Source: Rhizobium sp. GN54 (GTDB lineage: Bacteria; Pseudomonadota; Alphaproteobacteria; Rhizobiales; Rhizobiaceae). From it: 64,000 nucleotides of DNA. A program made the translations under genes and the position numbers. Below the pieces are notes generated by a model. The model was not told the origin of the DNA and ran no database searches. It was given only the letters and a program-made list of their open reading frames with translations. Numbering within the stretch: the stretch's first letter is position 1; the number at the start of each line of letters is the position of its first letter. Where the stretch lies: positions 1 to 64,000 of the forward strand of contig NZ_JAJNCZ010000010.1 of assembly GCF_021026345.1 (NCBI RefSeq), written 5' to 3'. Shown here in pieces: positions 8,016-15,846 of this stretch.

Positions 8016-9230
8016 TCAATTGCGGATGATGTTGTGCTCCGGCCCGAAGGGGAAGCCGGTGATGTTCTCGGCGCCGTCTTCCGTCACGATCAGGATGTCG
8101 TGCTCCCGGTATCCGCCGGCCCCGGGAACGCCCTCGGGCAGCATGACCATCGGCTCCATGGAAACCACCATGCCCGGTTTCAGCACGGTATCGATGTCCT
8201 CGCGCAGTTCCACGCCCGCTTCCCGGCCATAATAGTGGCACAGCACGCCGAAGGAGTGACCGTAGCCGAAAGAGCGATATTTCAGCAGGTCCCATTCGCG
8301 GTACATCTCGTTCAGCTCGATGGCGATATCCTTGCAGCGAGCACCCGGCTTGATGAGTTCGAGGCCGCGGCGGTGCACGGCGACGTTCTTCTCCCAGATG
8401 TCGAGGCTCGCATCGTCGACGTGATCGCAGAACAGCGTTCGCTCGAGTGCCGTATAGTAGCCGAAGATCATCGGGAACGTGTTGAGCGAAAGGATGTCAC
8501 CCGACTGGACGATACGATTGGTCACCGGATTGTGCGCGCCGTCCGTGTTGATGCCCGATTGGAACCATGTCCACGTGTCCATCAATTCGACGAAGGGATG
8601 CGACTTGGCGATTTCGCGGATCATCGCATTGGTCGTGGCGATCGCGATCTCATGTTCCGGCACGCCCGCCTTGATGGCCGCCGCGCATGCCGCGCCGCCG
8701 ACGTCGCAGACGCGCGCGCCCTCGCGGATCAGCTTCTGCTCCTCCAGTGACTTGATCGTGCGCATCCACATCGACGGCTGTCCGACATCGACGAACTCGA
8801 CGCCCGGCAGCGCCTCCTCGAGCTGGCGGCGGAAATCGAGCGTGATGTGGTCGAACTCGATGCCGATGCGCTTGGCGCCTGACGTGAGCTGTCGGACGGC
8901 TTGATAGAAGTTGTCGCGTCGCCAGTCCGTATAGGTGACGTTGTCGCCGAAGCTGCGACGCCACGGCTGGCCGCCGTCGATGCCGGCCGAGATGGTCGTG
9001 GCATTGTCCTGGTCGATGACCATTCCGTATTTGCGGCCGAAATAGCAGTAGAGCCAACCGGAATAGTAGTTGATGCAGTGGTAGGACGTGAACAGCGCCG
9101 CATCGACGTCGTTCTCCGCCATCCAGCGCCGAACGTCGCTCTGGCGGCGGCGCATCTCTCCGTCGGAAAAGGGTGAATATTCCTTCTCGCCATTATGCCA
9201 TTTCATCACATGCAGCATGTCGTCCGTCAT
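8016..9230 (-). CDS. Creatinase (creatine amidinohydrolase)
   Basis: 404 residues, the usual length. It hydrolyses creatine to sarcosine and urea with no metal requirement. It has the pita-bread (M24 peptidase) fold: an N-terminal domain with FTSYHCINYYSGWLY and ISAGIDGGQPWRR, and a catalytic domain with TWFQSGINTDGAHNPVT. The histidine in GAHN (about 233) matches the catalytic H232 of the Pseudomonas enzyme. The GYGHSFG, SMEPM and GAGGYREHD segments are also typical of creatinases. GGAGGAGCCCA precedes the ATG. No sarcosine oxidase or urease genes lie in the window, so later steps must be encoded elsewhere. Confidence 0.95.
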   Translation of the reverse strand: MTDDMLHVMKWHNGEKEYSPFSDGEMRRRQSDVRRWMAENDVDAALFTSYHCINYYSGWLYCYFGRKYGMVIDQDNATTISAGIDGGQPWRRSFGDNVTYTDWRRDNFYQAVRQLTSGAKRIGIEFDHITLDFRRQLEEALPGVEFVDVGQPSMWMRTIKSLEEQKLIREGARVCDVGGAACAAAIKAGVPEHEIAIATTNAMIREIAKSHPFVELMDTWTWFQSGINTDGAHNPVTNRIVQSGDILSLNTFPMIFGYYTALERTLFCDHVDDASLDIWEKNVAVHRRGLELIKPGARCKDIAIELNEMYREWDLLKYRSFGYGHSFGVLCHYYGREAGVELREDIDTVLKPGMVVSMEPMVMLPEGVPGAGGYREHDILIVTEDGAENITGFPFGPEHNIIRN

Positions 9231-9770
9231 TGGGCTCCTCCATCTGTGGGACGTCGAATGAGCAAGACGTTATAGGCCACACTGCCATCACAAAAATTTA
9301 TTCATATGATAGGTGCATTTGGAAAGTTTATTTCTTTGGTCGGCTGGCAAATCGGGAGCGACGCCTAAGCAAAGTATTGGAAATACGGGCATTTGGGATG
9401 CAAATTTCCGCCCGGTCTTCATCGGCTGTACTCTGCCGGAAGGTGGGAGGATGTCGATGATCCGCAATGCGTTCGAGATGCTGTGCCGCCGCAACTGGAA
9501 GACGCTGCCTGCCTTCTTCAAAGGGCGGCGGACGTCTCAAGCCTCGCCGCGCGATGTGCAGCCGGACATACGCTGGGACGATGCATCCGTGGGGATCTTC
9601 ATCTGCGGCATGGGCAGGGGGGTATACGTACACCCATTGAACGACAGGGTGCAGTCAAGCCTCCGGCCGGGCCTGGCGCAGATTTTCTCCGTAACGGGAC
9701 GTTGACCATCGACGGAGAAACTCTCTCTCCGTCCCCCATCACGCCAGCACAATGATACGCGCATGCACGT
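9231..9770. other. Intergenic region upstream of creatinase; possible small ORF
   Basis: No recognisable gene. The part next to the creatinase start is AT-rich and includes AATTTATTCATA (9295-9306), a weak match to the LysR-type repeats near creatininase, so it probably holds the creatinase promoter. An 82-codon frame at 9457-9705 on the plus strand has GGGAGG 6 bases before an ATG, but its composition is unconvincing and no family was recognised. A small inverted repeat GACGGAGA / TCTCCGTC (9711-9733) lies beyond the end of the diguanylate cyclase gene. Confidence 0.4.
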
Positions 9771-10778
9771 TCAAGCTGCGCGCACGCGTTGGCTGTTGTC
9801 CATTTCTTTCGTGATGAGGCTGCCACCCCCTTCACGCTTTGCAGCATAGAGAGCCTTGTCGGCTACCGCGAAGACATCTTTCGGCAAGTACCCCGAGGTC
9901 CCGAACACGGCGCCGATCGATACGCCCACGCGGACCTGCTTGCCGTCCCTTGAATAGTCCTGCGCCAGGGCGGCGATGATCTCTCCGCCGATCCGGTTTG
10001 CCATATCGAGGGAGGCGCATCGATGCAGGATGGCAAATTCGTCGCCGCCAATGCGGGCAATGACGTCCGCCTGGTCGAGGATTTTCATCAGCCGGCGCGC
10101 AGTCTCCTTCAGACATTCGTCGCCTGCCTGATGACCGAACGAGTCGTTGACGAGCTTGAACCCGTCCATGTCGACGAGGAAAAGCGCGGACTGATCGCCG
10201 GAGGAGCGATGGGCGCAGGCATGCTCGAATTCCTTTTCGAACTGGTTCCTGTTGGCCAGTCCGGACAAGGCGTCTGTTTCGGCCAGTCGGCGGATCTGGT
10301 CGATCATGATCTTTTCGGAGGTAATGTCCTGCTTCAACCCGAATATCCGGACCGGGACATCGCACTCGCATTCAACGATTGCCGTGATCCGTATCCAGCG
10401 GTGGTTGCCTTTGGCAGTGATGATTTCCGCATCGAGCGAAAAACCGCCGCGCTCTTCAATGGCACGATTGCGAAGCCTGGTCAGTTCCGCGCGCGAGGCT
10501 TCTGTATACATGTCTACGATCGACGGTCGGTCCAGAGTGGAGCCGGGCGGCAAGTCAAACAGCTCGTAGACCATGTCGGTCCAGGTCAGGGCCTCGGAGG
10601 GAAGGGCGCATTCCCAGACCCCGATGCGTGCAGCCTTCGATGAGCGTTCGAAGATCTTTCTGAGATGGGCGATCTCGGCTGCGCTGGCGCTTGGGTTTCC
10701 AAGTGCCGGTTCCCCCAGCCATTGCGCGAATCTGGTTCTGAGACCTGCGATCCAGCTTCTCGGGGATACCAAAGCCAT
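9771..10778 (-). CDS. PAS-GGDEF diguanylate cyclase
   Basis: 335 residues. A PAS fold of the PAS_3 type (about 45-155) has IGVWECALPSEALTWTDMVYELFDLP and a PAC end RIFGLKQDIT. A GGDEF domain (about 165-325) has DALSGLANRNQFE, VDMDGFKLVNDSFGHQAGD and the catalytic ARIGGDEFAIL (GGDEF at 244-248). It should make cyclic di-GMP in response to a signal sensed by PAS. The product-inhibition I-site (RxxD) is not present; the corresponding residues are DQAD. No membrane segment is seen. It is a monocistronic, housekeeping-type signalling gene unrelated to its neighbours. Confidence 0.93.
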   Translation of the reverse strand: MALVSPRSWIAGLRTRFAQWLGEPALGNPSASAAEIAHLRKIFERSSKAARIGVWECALPSEALTWTDMVYELFDLPPGSTLDRPSIVDMYTEASRAELTRLRNRAIEERGGFSLDAEIITAKGNHRWIRITAIVECECDVPVRIFGLKQDITSEKIMIDQIRRLAETDALSGLANRNQFEKEFEHACAHRSSGDQSALFLVDMDGFKLVNDSFGHQAGDECLKETARRLMKILDQADVIARIGGDEFAILHRCASLDMANRIGGEIIAALAQDYSRDGKQVRVGVSIGAVFGTSGYLPKDVFAVADKALYAAKREGGGSLITKEMDNSQRVRAA

Positions 10779-11059
10779 AGCCCGTTTCTACCCATATCTC
10801 GGAGTCGACGCTTCCAAAATTAGGGAGCAACCTTGAAAGAACTGTTTCCAAGTGTGCAAGCGTTTTCGTTTTTCAACATTGGGGCCAAGGACGAATTTGG
10901 CACGGGAATGCTCGCAAAATGATACGGACGCCGGAGAGTGCCGAAACCGGTCCCGATGACAAATGAATGGGCGAACTGTTCAGCGACGTCGATCTGGAGG
11001 CGAGGGGCATCTCAATCGTCTGCTGCGGGCGATCGGTAAATTCGAGCGTTGCCCTGGGC

Positions 11060-11644
11060 CTATTTCATTGTCGCCGCGTTCCAAACCTTGTCCGGCTCGA
11101 CTTCGACCGCCTCGTGGGCCTCCTGCCACTTGTCGATGCCATCCGGGAACCAGTGAACGCCGGTATAGCCCTTCATCACCAGCCGCTTTCCGGCGTTCCA
11201 GCTGCCCCAGCACTGGGGACGGCAGAAGGTGACAACCGGCTTTGATCTGTCGCCTTGCGTCAGTTCCTCCAGACGACGAAAAAATGCTTCCTCCTGCGCG
11301 GCATCGAAGGCCGCTGCACCGCCTCCCGGAAACCACACGGCGCCCGGAATGGAGCGATGGGTCGGCAGCCACAGCCGATCCTTTGGAAAGTCTTCCGGCT
11401 TCTTGTCGGCGGGGCCGACATCCAGAAGGACCGGTTTTTCCGGAAGGAGCGCCTCGAGCGCCGGCAGGCCAACGACCACGGCACCCTTCAGCGTTGCCGG
11501 GGTTTCTCCCCGCATCGGGCCGGTCCACATGCCGTCCGGTTCCTTCACCTCGGCCGACGACGCCTGCGTGACCGTGGCGGCGAGAAACAATGCAATCGCG
11601 AGTGAAGCGGCTGGCTTCACCAGGTATCCCATCAGGCCCGACAT
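11060..11644 (-). CDS. PQQ-associated CxxCW-motif rhodanese-like protein
   Basis: 194 residues with an N-terminal signal (LAIALFLAATVTQASSAE). A rhodanese-like fold ends in VVTFCRPQCWGSWNAGKRL. The CRPQCW element and following SWNA are the hallmark of the PQQ-dependent catabolism-associated CxxCW family (spacing here C-x3-C-W). These periplasmic proteins accompany quinoprotein alcohol dehydrogenases; their exact reaction is not settled. It is the last gene of a three-gene operon, 12 bases after the SoxYZ-like gene. Confidence 0.85.
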   Translation of the reverse strand: MSGLMGYLVKPAASLAIALFLAATVTQASSAEVKEPDGMWTGPMRGETPATLKGAVVVGLPALEALLPEKPVLLDVGPADKKPEDFPKDRLWLPTHRSIPGAVWFPGGGAAAFDAAQEEAFFRRLEELTQGDRSKPVVTFCRPQCWGSWNAGKRLVMKGYTGVHWFPDGIDKWQEAHEAVEVEPDKVWNAATMK

Positions 11645-11656
11645 GTCCGCCCCCCC

Positions 11657-12475
11657 TTACTGGGTAACGGAAGGCACGTCGAAAGTCTGTTCCCAACGGC
11701 CTCCCTTGGTGTCGGATGCGACGACCTTCATCGGACCTTCGCCGCGCGGAATGAAACCGAAGCCGAGCGCGGGATTCGTGGACAGGGAAATATCGCCGAC
11801 GATGTCCAGTACGTCCTGGTCCCCATATGAGACGGTCACCTTGTCGATGTAGCGCGGGGGCGTGTAGAGCCGGGTGAGCTGGTTCATCTGCATTCCGTTG
11901 AAATTCGGATGACGGATCATCAGCGTCGCCTCCGAGGGCTTTTCCTGCTGGATGTCCTTCGCGAATTTCATCCTCATGTCTCCCATCCCCTTCATCGCTT
12001 CGGCGTCACTCGGTCCGGACGGCGCCGAGCAGCCACCCGAAGCCTTCACGAAGGCCACGGTGGAATACAGCTTTCCGTCCTTCGTCTCGGCAATGGCGTG
12101 AACATTGGTATAGGTGTCGATCCGGACGCGCAGGTGCAGCGTGCCCGGATCCGCGGCCGGCCCGAAGGTGACATGAGCGGCGAGCGGGGCAGGGTTGTCG
12201 TCGATCACGAGATAGACAGATTTGATCTTGTCCTTCTCCGGCATTGTCAGGGTGATCGGTACGAGCGCGGCATCCTGGGCGCGCTTCGGCGCTTCGATCC
12301 TGATCAGGGTATCCGTCGGGAGAATCTCGCGGTCATCGAAAAGGTAGTCTGCAATCAGCTGCCAGCGCTCCTCCCGCCTGGCATCGGCCTCGGAGGCATC
12401 CACAACGGTTGCCGATGTTGCACAGAACACCGTGACCAGAGCCGCCGCGAGGGCATGTCGCACTATCTGTATCAT
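11657..12475 (-). CDS. Quinoprotein dehydrogenase-associated SoxYZ-like carrier
   Basis: 272 residues starting at MIQIVRHALAAALVT, directly behind GGGAGGAGGAG; the 13-residue upstream extension is not needed. There is a signal peptide, then a SoxY-like half with KASGGCSAPSG (a single carrier-type cysteine) and a SoxZ-like C-terminal half (HPNFNGMQMNQLTR, then IPRGEGPMKVVASDTKGG). Fusions of this kind occur beside PQQ-dependent dehydrogenases and are thought to belong to an electron or sulfur relay. It sits between the zinc metallohydrolase and the CxxCW protein genes. Periplasmic. Confidence 0.85.
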   Translation of the reverse strand: MIQIVRHALAAALVTVFCATSATVVDASEADARREERWQLIADYLFDDREILPTDTLIRIEAPKRAQDAALVPITLTMPEKDKIKSVYLVIDDNPAPLAAHVTFGPAADPGTLHLRVRIDTYTNVHAIAETKDGKLYSTVAFVKASGGCSAPSGPSDAEAMKGMGDMRMKFAKDIQQEKPSEATLMIRHPNFNGMQMNQLTRLYTPPRYIDKVTVSYGDQDVLDIVGDISLSTNPALGFGFIPRGEGPMKVVASDTKGGRWEQTFDVPSVTQ

Positions 12476-12504
12476 ATTCTCCTCCTCCCGCCTGAATGGG
12501 ATCG

Positions 12505-13500
12505 CTATTCCCATTCAAGCTCCTTGTAGGCCTGAATGACGTTACGGCTGTGATAGTCCTCGGACAGCGCCCAGCCTTCGGCTGCACTCGCGGCGACCGT
12601 CCGGCTGGCTTCGTCGATTGGAATGCCCTCCGCTATCGCCGCGCGCGTCTCGTCCTGGAGGGCCGTCAGGTAGCGCCGCTGTATGGCCATGGCCGGCTCG
12701 AACTCCACCATTGCCGGTCCATGTCCCGGCACGGCACGGGCAGCACCAAGCTTTACAAGCCGTTCGGCTTCGGCCAGCCATCCCGGCAAGCTTCCATCCA
12801 GGGAGGGAATGCGGCCGACGAAAAGCAGATCCGCAGGAAACAGCGTTCCCGTGGATGTATCGAGCATCGACAGGTCGCAATCCGTATGCGCAATCCGGTG
12901 CGCGGTGATCCGGACCAGACGGTCGCCGAGATCGATTTCGGCGACATCGTCTATCTCCCGGGTAGGATAGACGAGGCTGCCTGCATTCTCTTGCCCGAGC
13001 ACCTCGGCGAGGCGTTGATGATAGTAGGTTCCTCGTGCGTCGAGCGCAGGCCGCAGGGCGTGGTGGCCTATGAATTCCGGTTGCTCCCCAGCAAAGGCTG
13101 CAGCACCGAAGCAATGATCGGGATGGACGTGGGTCATCACGACGCGCCGGATCGGCTTGCTCGTCCGCTTTCTGATTTCCGAGTGCAGCCACCGGCCATC
13201 CGCCGCACTGCCTCCCGGATCGATGACGAGCACGCTGTCACGTCCGACAATGAAGCCGATATTGGCAATGGCACCCTTGTTGGTCGCCGTCGCCTCCTCG
13301 TGCGGTGCCTCGCGGATGAAGAGACCATTGCCGAAATCCTTCAATGCAAAGGCCTGGGCGGCAAGGCCGGTCGCCGGCAGACAGCATAGGCAGAAACCGA
13401 GCGAAAGGGCTTCGCGCCGCGTGAAACGGGCCTTGCCGACCGACTGTCGGATGCTGCTGGCGCCTGTGAGCTCAAATCCTGACATGCCAAAGCCTACCAT
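12505..13500 (-). CDS. Quinoprotein-relay zinc metallohydrolase (MBL fold)
   Basis: 331 residues from MVGFGMSGFE (a second ATG at 13485 is equally possible; the longer frame to 13659 is not supported). A twin-arginine segment RFTRREALSLGF leads a hydrophobic stretch ending in GLAAQA. The metallo-beta-lactamase metal motif THVHPDHCFG (about 123-132) is intact, with downstream AHTDCDL and VPGHGP histidine motifs. In gene order and sequence it fits the metallohydrolase found with SoxYZ-like and CxxCW proteins in quinoprotein relay systems. It is the first gene of the operon. No quinoprotein dehydrogenase or pqq biosynthesis gene is present nearby. Confidence 0.85.
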   Translation of the reverse strand: MVGFGMSGFELTGASSIRQSVGKARFTRREALSLGFCLCCLPATGLAAQAFALKDFGNGLFIREAPHEEATATNKGAIANIGFIVGRDSVLVIDPGGSAADGRWLHSEIRKRTSKPIRRVVMTHVHPDHCFGAAAFAGEQPEFIGHHALRPALDARGTYYHQRLAEVLGQENAGSLVYPTREIDDVAEIDLGDRLVRITAHRIAHTDCDLSMLDTSTGTLFPADLLFVGRIPSLDGSLPGWLAEAERLVKLGAARAVPGHGPAMVEFEPAMAIQRRYLTALQDETRAAIAEGIPIDEASRTVAASAAEGWALSEDYHSRNVIQAYKELEWE

Positions 13501-13828
13501 TGCTCGCTCTGGTCCGGTAGTGGCCGCATGAAGCTCTTGTTTGCGGCATTGGCCGGTCGATAGCTCGGCCGAGCATCGTGATCTTACACAACGTCGCCAT
13601 GCAGATCTGGCGCGAAATCGGCAGCGTGACGGCCAACACGCTTGCTTACCCTCCGCCAATCGCTCGACAACTTAACGGTGCCCTGCGGAGTTGATCGGAA
13701 CGCCAAAAGAAAACTCCGTAACAGTACTCTCTTTCAATTTTGGTCCGTCGGAATCATCCCGCGAAAACAGGCGCTTGCCGTGTGGTTGATCTGCCGTGTG
13801 AAGCCGCCGTTCCTCGGGAAGTTATTGT
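13501..13828. other. Intergenic region upstream of the quinoprotein-relay operon
   Basis: No gene, strong hairpin or repeat was seen. It must carry the promoter of the metallohydrolase operon and the 3' end region of the AraC-type regulator gene. Confidence 0.5.
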
Positions 13829-14845
13829 CTATCTGTAGTTACTCGGAGCATGCCCGTATCGTTTCTTGAAGGCGTTGGAGAAATACTGGCTCGAATTGAA
13901 GCCGCAGCTCAGCGCGATTTCTGTAACGCTTGTGTTGCACCGTTCCTGGAGGAGGCGCGAGGCCTGTTCCAGGCGCAGATGCTGTAGGTACTGGCGCGGC
14001 GCCATGTTGGTGAGCTTCTTGCAATAGTCGGAAAAACGGGTGCGTGAGAGCCCGCATTCCTCCGCCATTCCTTCGAGCGACCAGTCCTCCTCCAGCACAT
14101 GGGCGAGCCGCCGCAGGAAGATCGCGACTGTGTGCTGCGAAGTCGAGAGATCCGGGTCGAGTGTCGGGACCTGCTCGCTCATCCGGTCGATCAGGCTCAG
14201 CATCATGGCGTTGATCGCCACTTTCAGGCGCGTTTCCCCGTCCTGCGGACTACGGTCGAGCAGGATCGACGGGATCGCCTCGAAGGCGCGGCAGAGTTCC
14301 GCGCCGCCGTCCCAGACTGGCTGATTGTTCTGCGTCAGGATCTCGCCTAGTCGTTCGGCCTCGTCTGTGGAGAAAACCAGCCAGTCCGGCCAGTCGGGCG
14401 TCTCGCTCGGCCGGCGAAGGCCCGCGTCGAGAATGATCCAGAGGAGCCGGCTCGGGCCGACATTCGGATTGCCGATGGCGTGCAATTGCCACGGGCGGAT
14501 AACGATGAACTGGCCCTGCTTGAACGCGTAGGTCCGGTCGTCCACCACCAGATCGAGGCTGCCGCGGGCAAGATAGGCGATCTTGAAGCCCTCGTTGCAA
14601 TGTCGGCCGAGCCCCCAGGACTGGCTATGCCGCGCATCCCAGAAACCGACGGTACGGATGCCCGGCAGGCGTTCGCCGAGCGAAATGCCGGGGTAGCTGC
14701 CGCGCGTCCAGGCATGAAGCTCGACCTCGCCCCGACGGGCGGCGGCCTGCAATTCCTTGCAATTGTCCGCATACATGGTCGAGCCGGGCTGGCGGAAGAC
14801 CGAAGGCCGGCAATCGGCCGCGGATATGACGGCATGTCTGTTCAC
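13829..14845 (-). CDS. AraC-family regulator of the ketose cassette
   Basis: 338 residues with a GTG start at 14845, chosen because GGGAGG lies 7 bases upstream; the frame itself stays open to 14998. An N-terminal cupin-like effector domain (GFKIAYLARGSLDLVVDD, then RPWQLHAIGNPNVG) is followed by a C-terminal AraC/XylS HTH pair (EGMAEECGLSRTRFSDYCKK and EIALSCGFNSSQYFSNAFKK). It is divergent from the epimerase-ABC operon across a 140-bp intergenic region. The layout predicts activation of that operon by the imported sugar. Confidence 0.92.
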   Translation of the reverse strand: MNRHAVISAADCRPSVFRQPGSTMYADNCKELQAAARRGEVELHAWTRGSYPGISLGERLPGIRTVGFWDARHSQSWGLGRHCNEGFKIAYLARGSLDLVVDDRTYAFKQGQFIVIRPWQLHAIGNPNVGPSRLLWIILDAGLRRPSETPDWPDWLVFSTDEAERLGEILTQNNQPVWDGGAELCRAFEAIPSILLDRSPQDGETRLKVAINAMMLSLIDRMSEQVPTLDPDLSTSQHTVAIFLRRLAHVLEEDWSLEGMAEECGLSRTRFSDYCKKLTNMAPRQYLQHLRLEQASRLLQERCNTSVTEIALSCGFNSSQYFSNAFKKRYGHAPSNYR

Positions 14846-14985
14846 TTCGCGCCTCCCAACACAAAATGACTTAAGAAATTTACCACTGTTGTCATCCGCA
14901 AGAATTGCCGAGTCAAGCCTGCCATTGTGCCTTCGTCGCGGATGGCCTGATGGGGACGGGTTGGCGCGGGAAGGGGAGGACACCA

Positions 14986-15846
14986 GTGAAAGTCGCATTC
15001 AACCTGCTCGTGATCGGTGCAGACATCGGCATGCAGCACGCGCGCCAGCTCGAACGGCTGAAGGCGCTGGGGTATGACGCAGTGGAAATCCCCGTCTTCT
15101 CCGGCAGCGAGCAGCACTATGCGGCGCTCGGCCGGCTGCTTGCCGATATCGGCCTTGTGGCCGGGGCTGCCGCCGTCGCCACGCCGCAAGCCAATCCGGT
15201 GAGTGCGGATGCGTCCATACGCGCAAAAGCACGTGATCATCATCGCTGGATCGTCGACCGCACGGCGGCGATGGGTGGCGAGATCATTGCAGGTCCGCTG
15301 CATTCGCCCGTCGGCGTCTTCACCGGTTTCGGGCCGACGCCCGAGGAATTCGACCGTTGCGTCGAGGCGATGCGCGCGCTGGCGGACTATGCAGCGCCTG
15401 CCGGAATTCGCATTTCGGCGGAGGCCGTCAACCGTTTCGAATGCTACATGATGTCGACTATCGCCCAGGCATCGGCGATCCACCAAGCCGTCAACCACCC
15501 CAACTATGGCTATATGTTCGACACGTTCCACGCCAATATCGAGGAAAAGGATCCGCCGGCGACCTATGAGCGCTATCACGGCGAGATCAACCATTTCCAT
15601 GTCTCGGAAAACGACCGTGGTGTACCCGGTTCCGGCCATGTGCCGTTCGCAGCGCATTTCGACGCGCTGCGCCGCTGCGGCTATGACGGCTGGCTGACCG
15701 TCGAATCCTTCGGACGCGCCCTGCCGGAACTTGCCGGCGCGACGCGCGTATGGCGCGACCTGTTCGACGATCTCGACAGCCTCTTTGCCGAAAGCGTCGC
15801 CTTCATCCGTCGGGAATGGGCGGCGGCGGGAGAGCGGATGGCATGA
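14986..15846 (+). CDS. Ketose 3-epimerase-like TIM-barrel isomerase
   Basis: 286 residues from a GTG behind AAGGGGAGGA. A xylose isomerase-like TIM barrel whose metal ligands match those of Agrobacterium D-psicose 3-epimerase with a constant offset of 6: E146 (in SAEAVNRFE), D179 (FDTFHANIEE), H205 (NHFHVSEND) and E240 (LTVESFG). The NRFE and DTFHANIEE segments are typical of the psicose/tagatose 3-epimerase group. It probably epimerises the imported ketose at C3 in the cytoplasm. It is the first gene of an operon with a sugar ABC importer and overlaps the ATPase gene as ATGA. The true substrate (psicose, tagatose, other ketose) is not determined by sequence. Confidence 0.88.
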   Translation: MKVAFNLLVIGADIGMQHARQLERLKALGYDAVEIPVFSGSEQHYAALGRLLADIGLVAGAAAVATPQANPVSADASIRAKARDHHRWIVDRTAAMGGEIIAGPLHSPVGVFTGFGPTPEEFDRCVEAMRALADYAAPAGIRISAEAVNRFECYMMSTIAQASAIHQAVNHPNYGYMFDTFHANIEEKDPPATYERYHGEINHFHVSENDRGVPGSGHVPFAAHFDALRRCGYDGWLTVESFGRALPELAGATRVWRDLFDDLDSLFAESVAFIRREWAAAGERMA

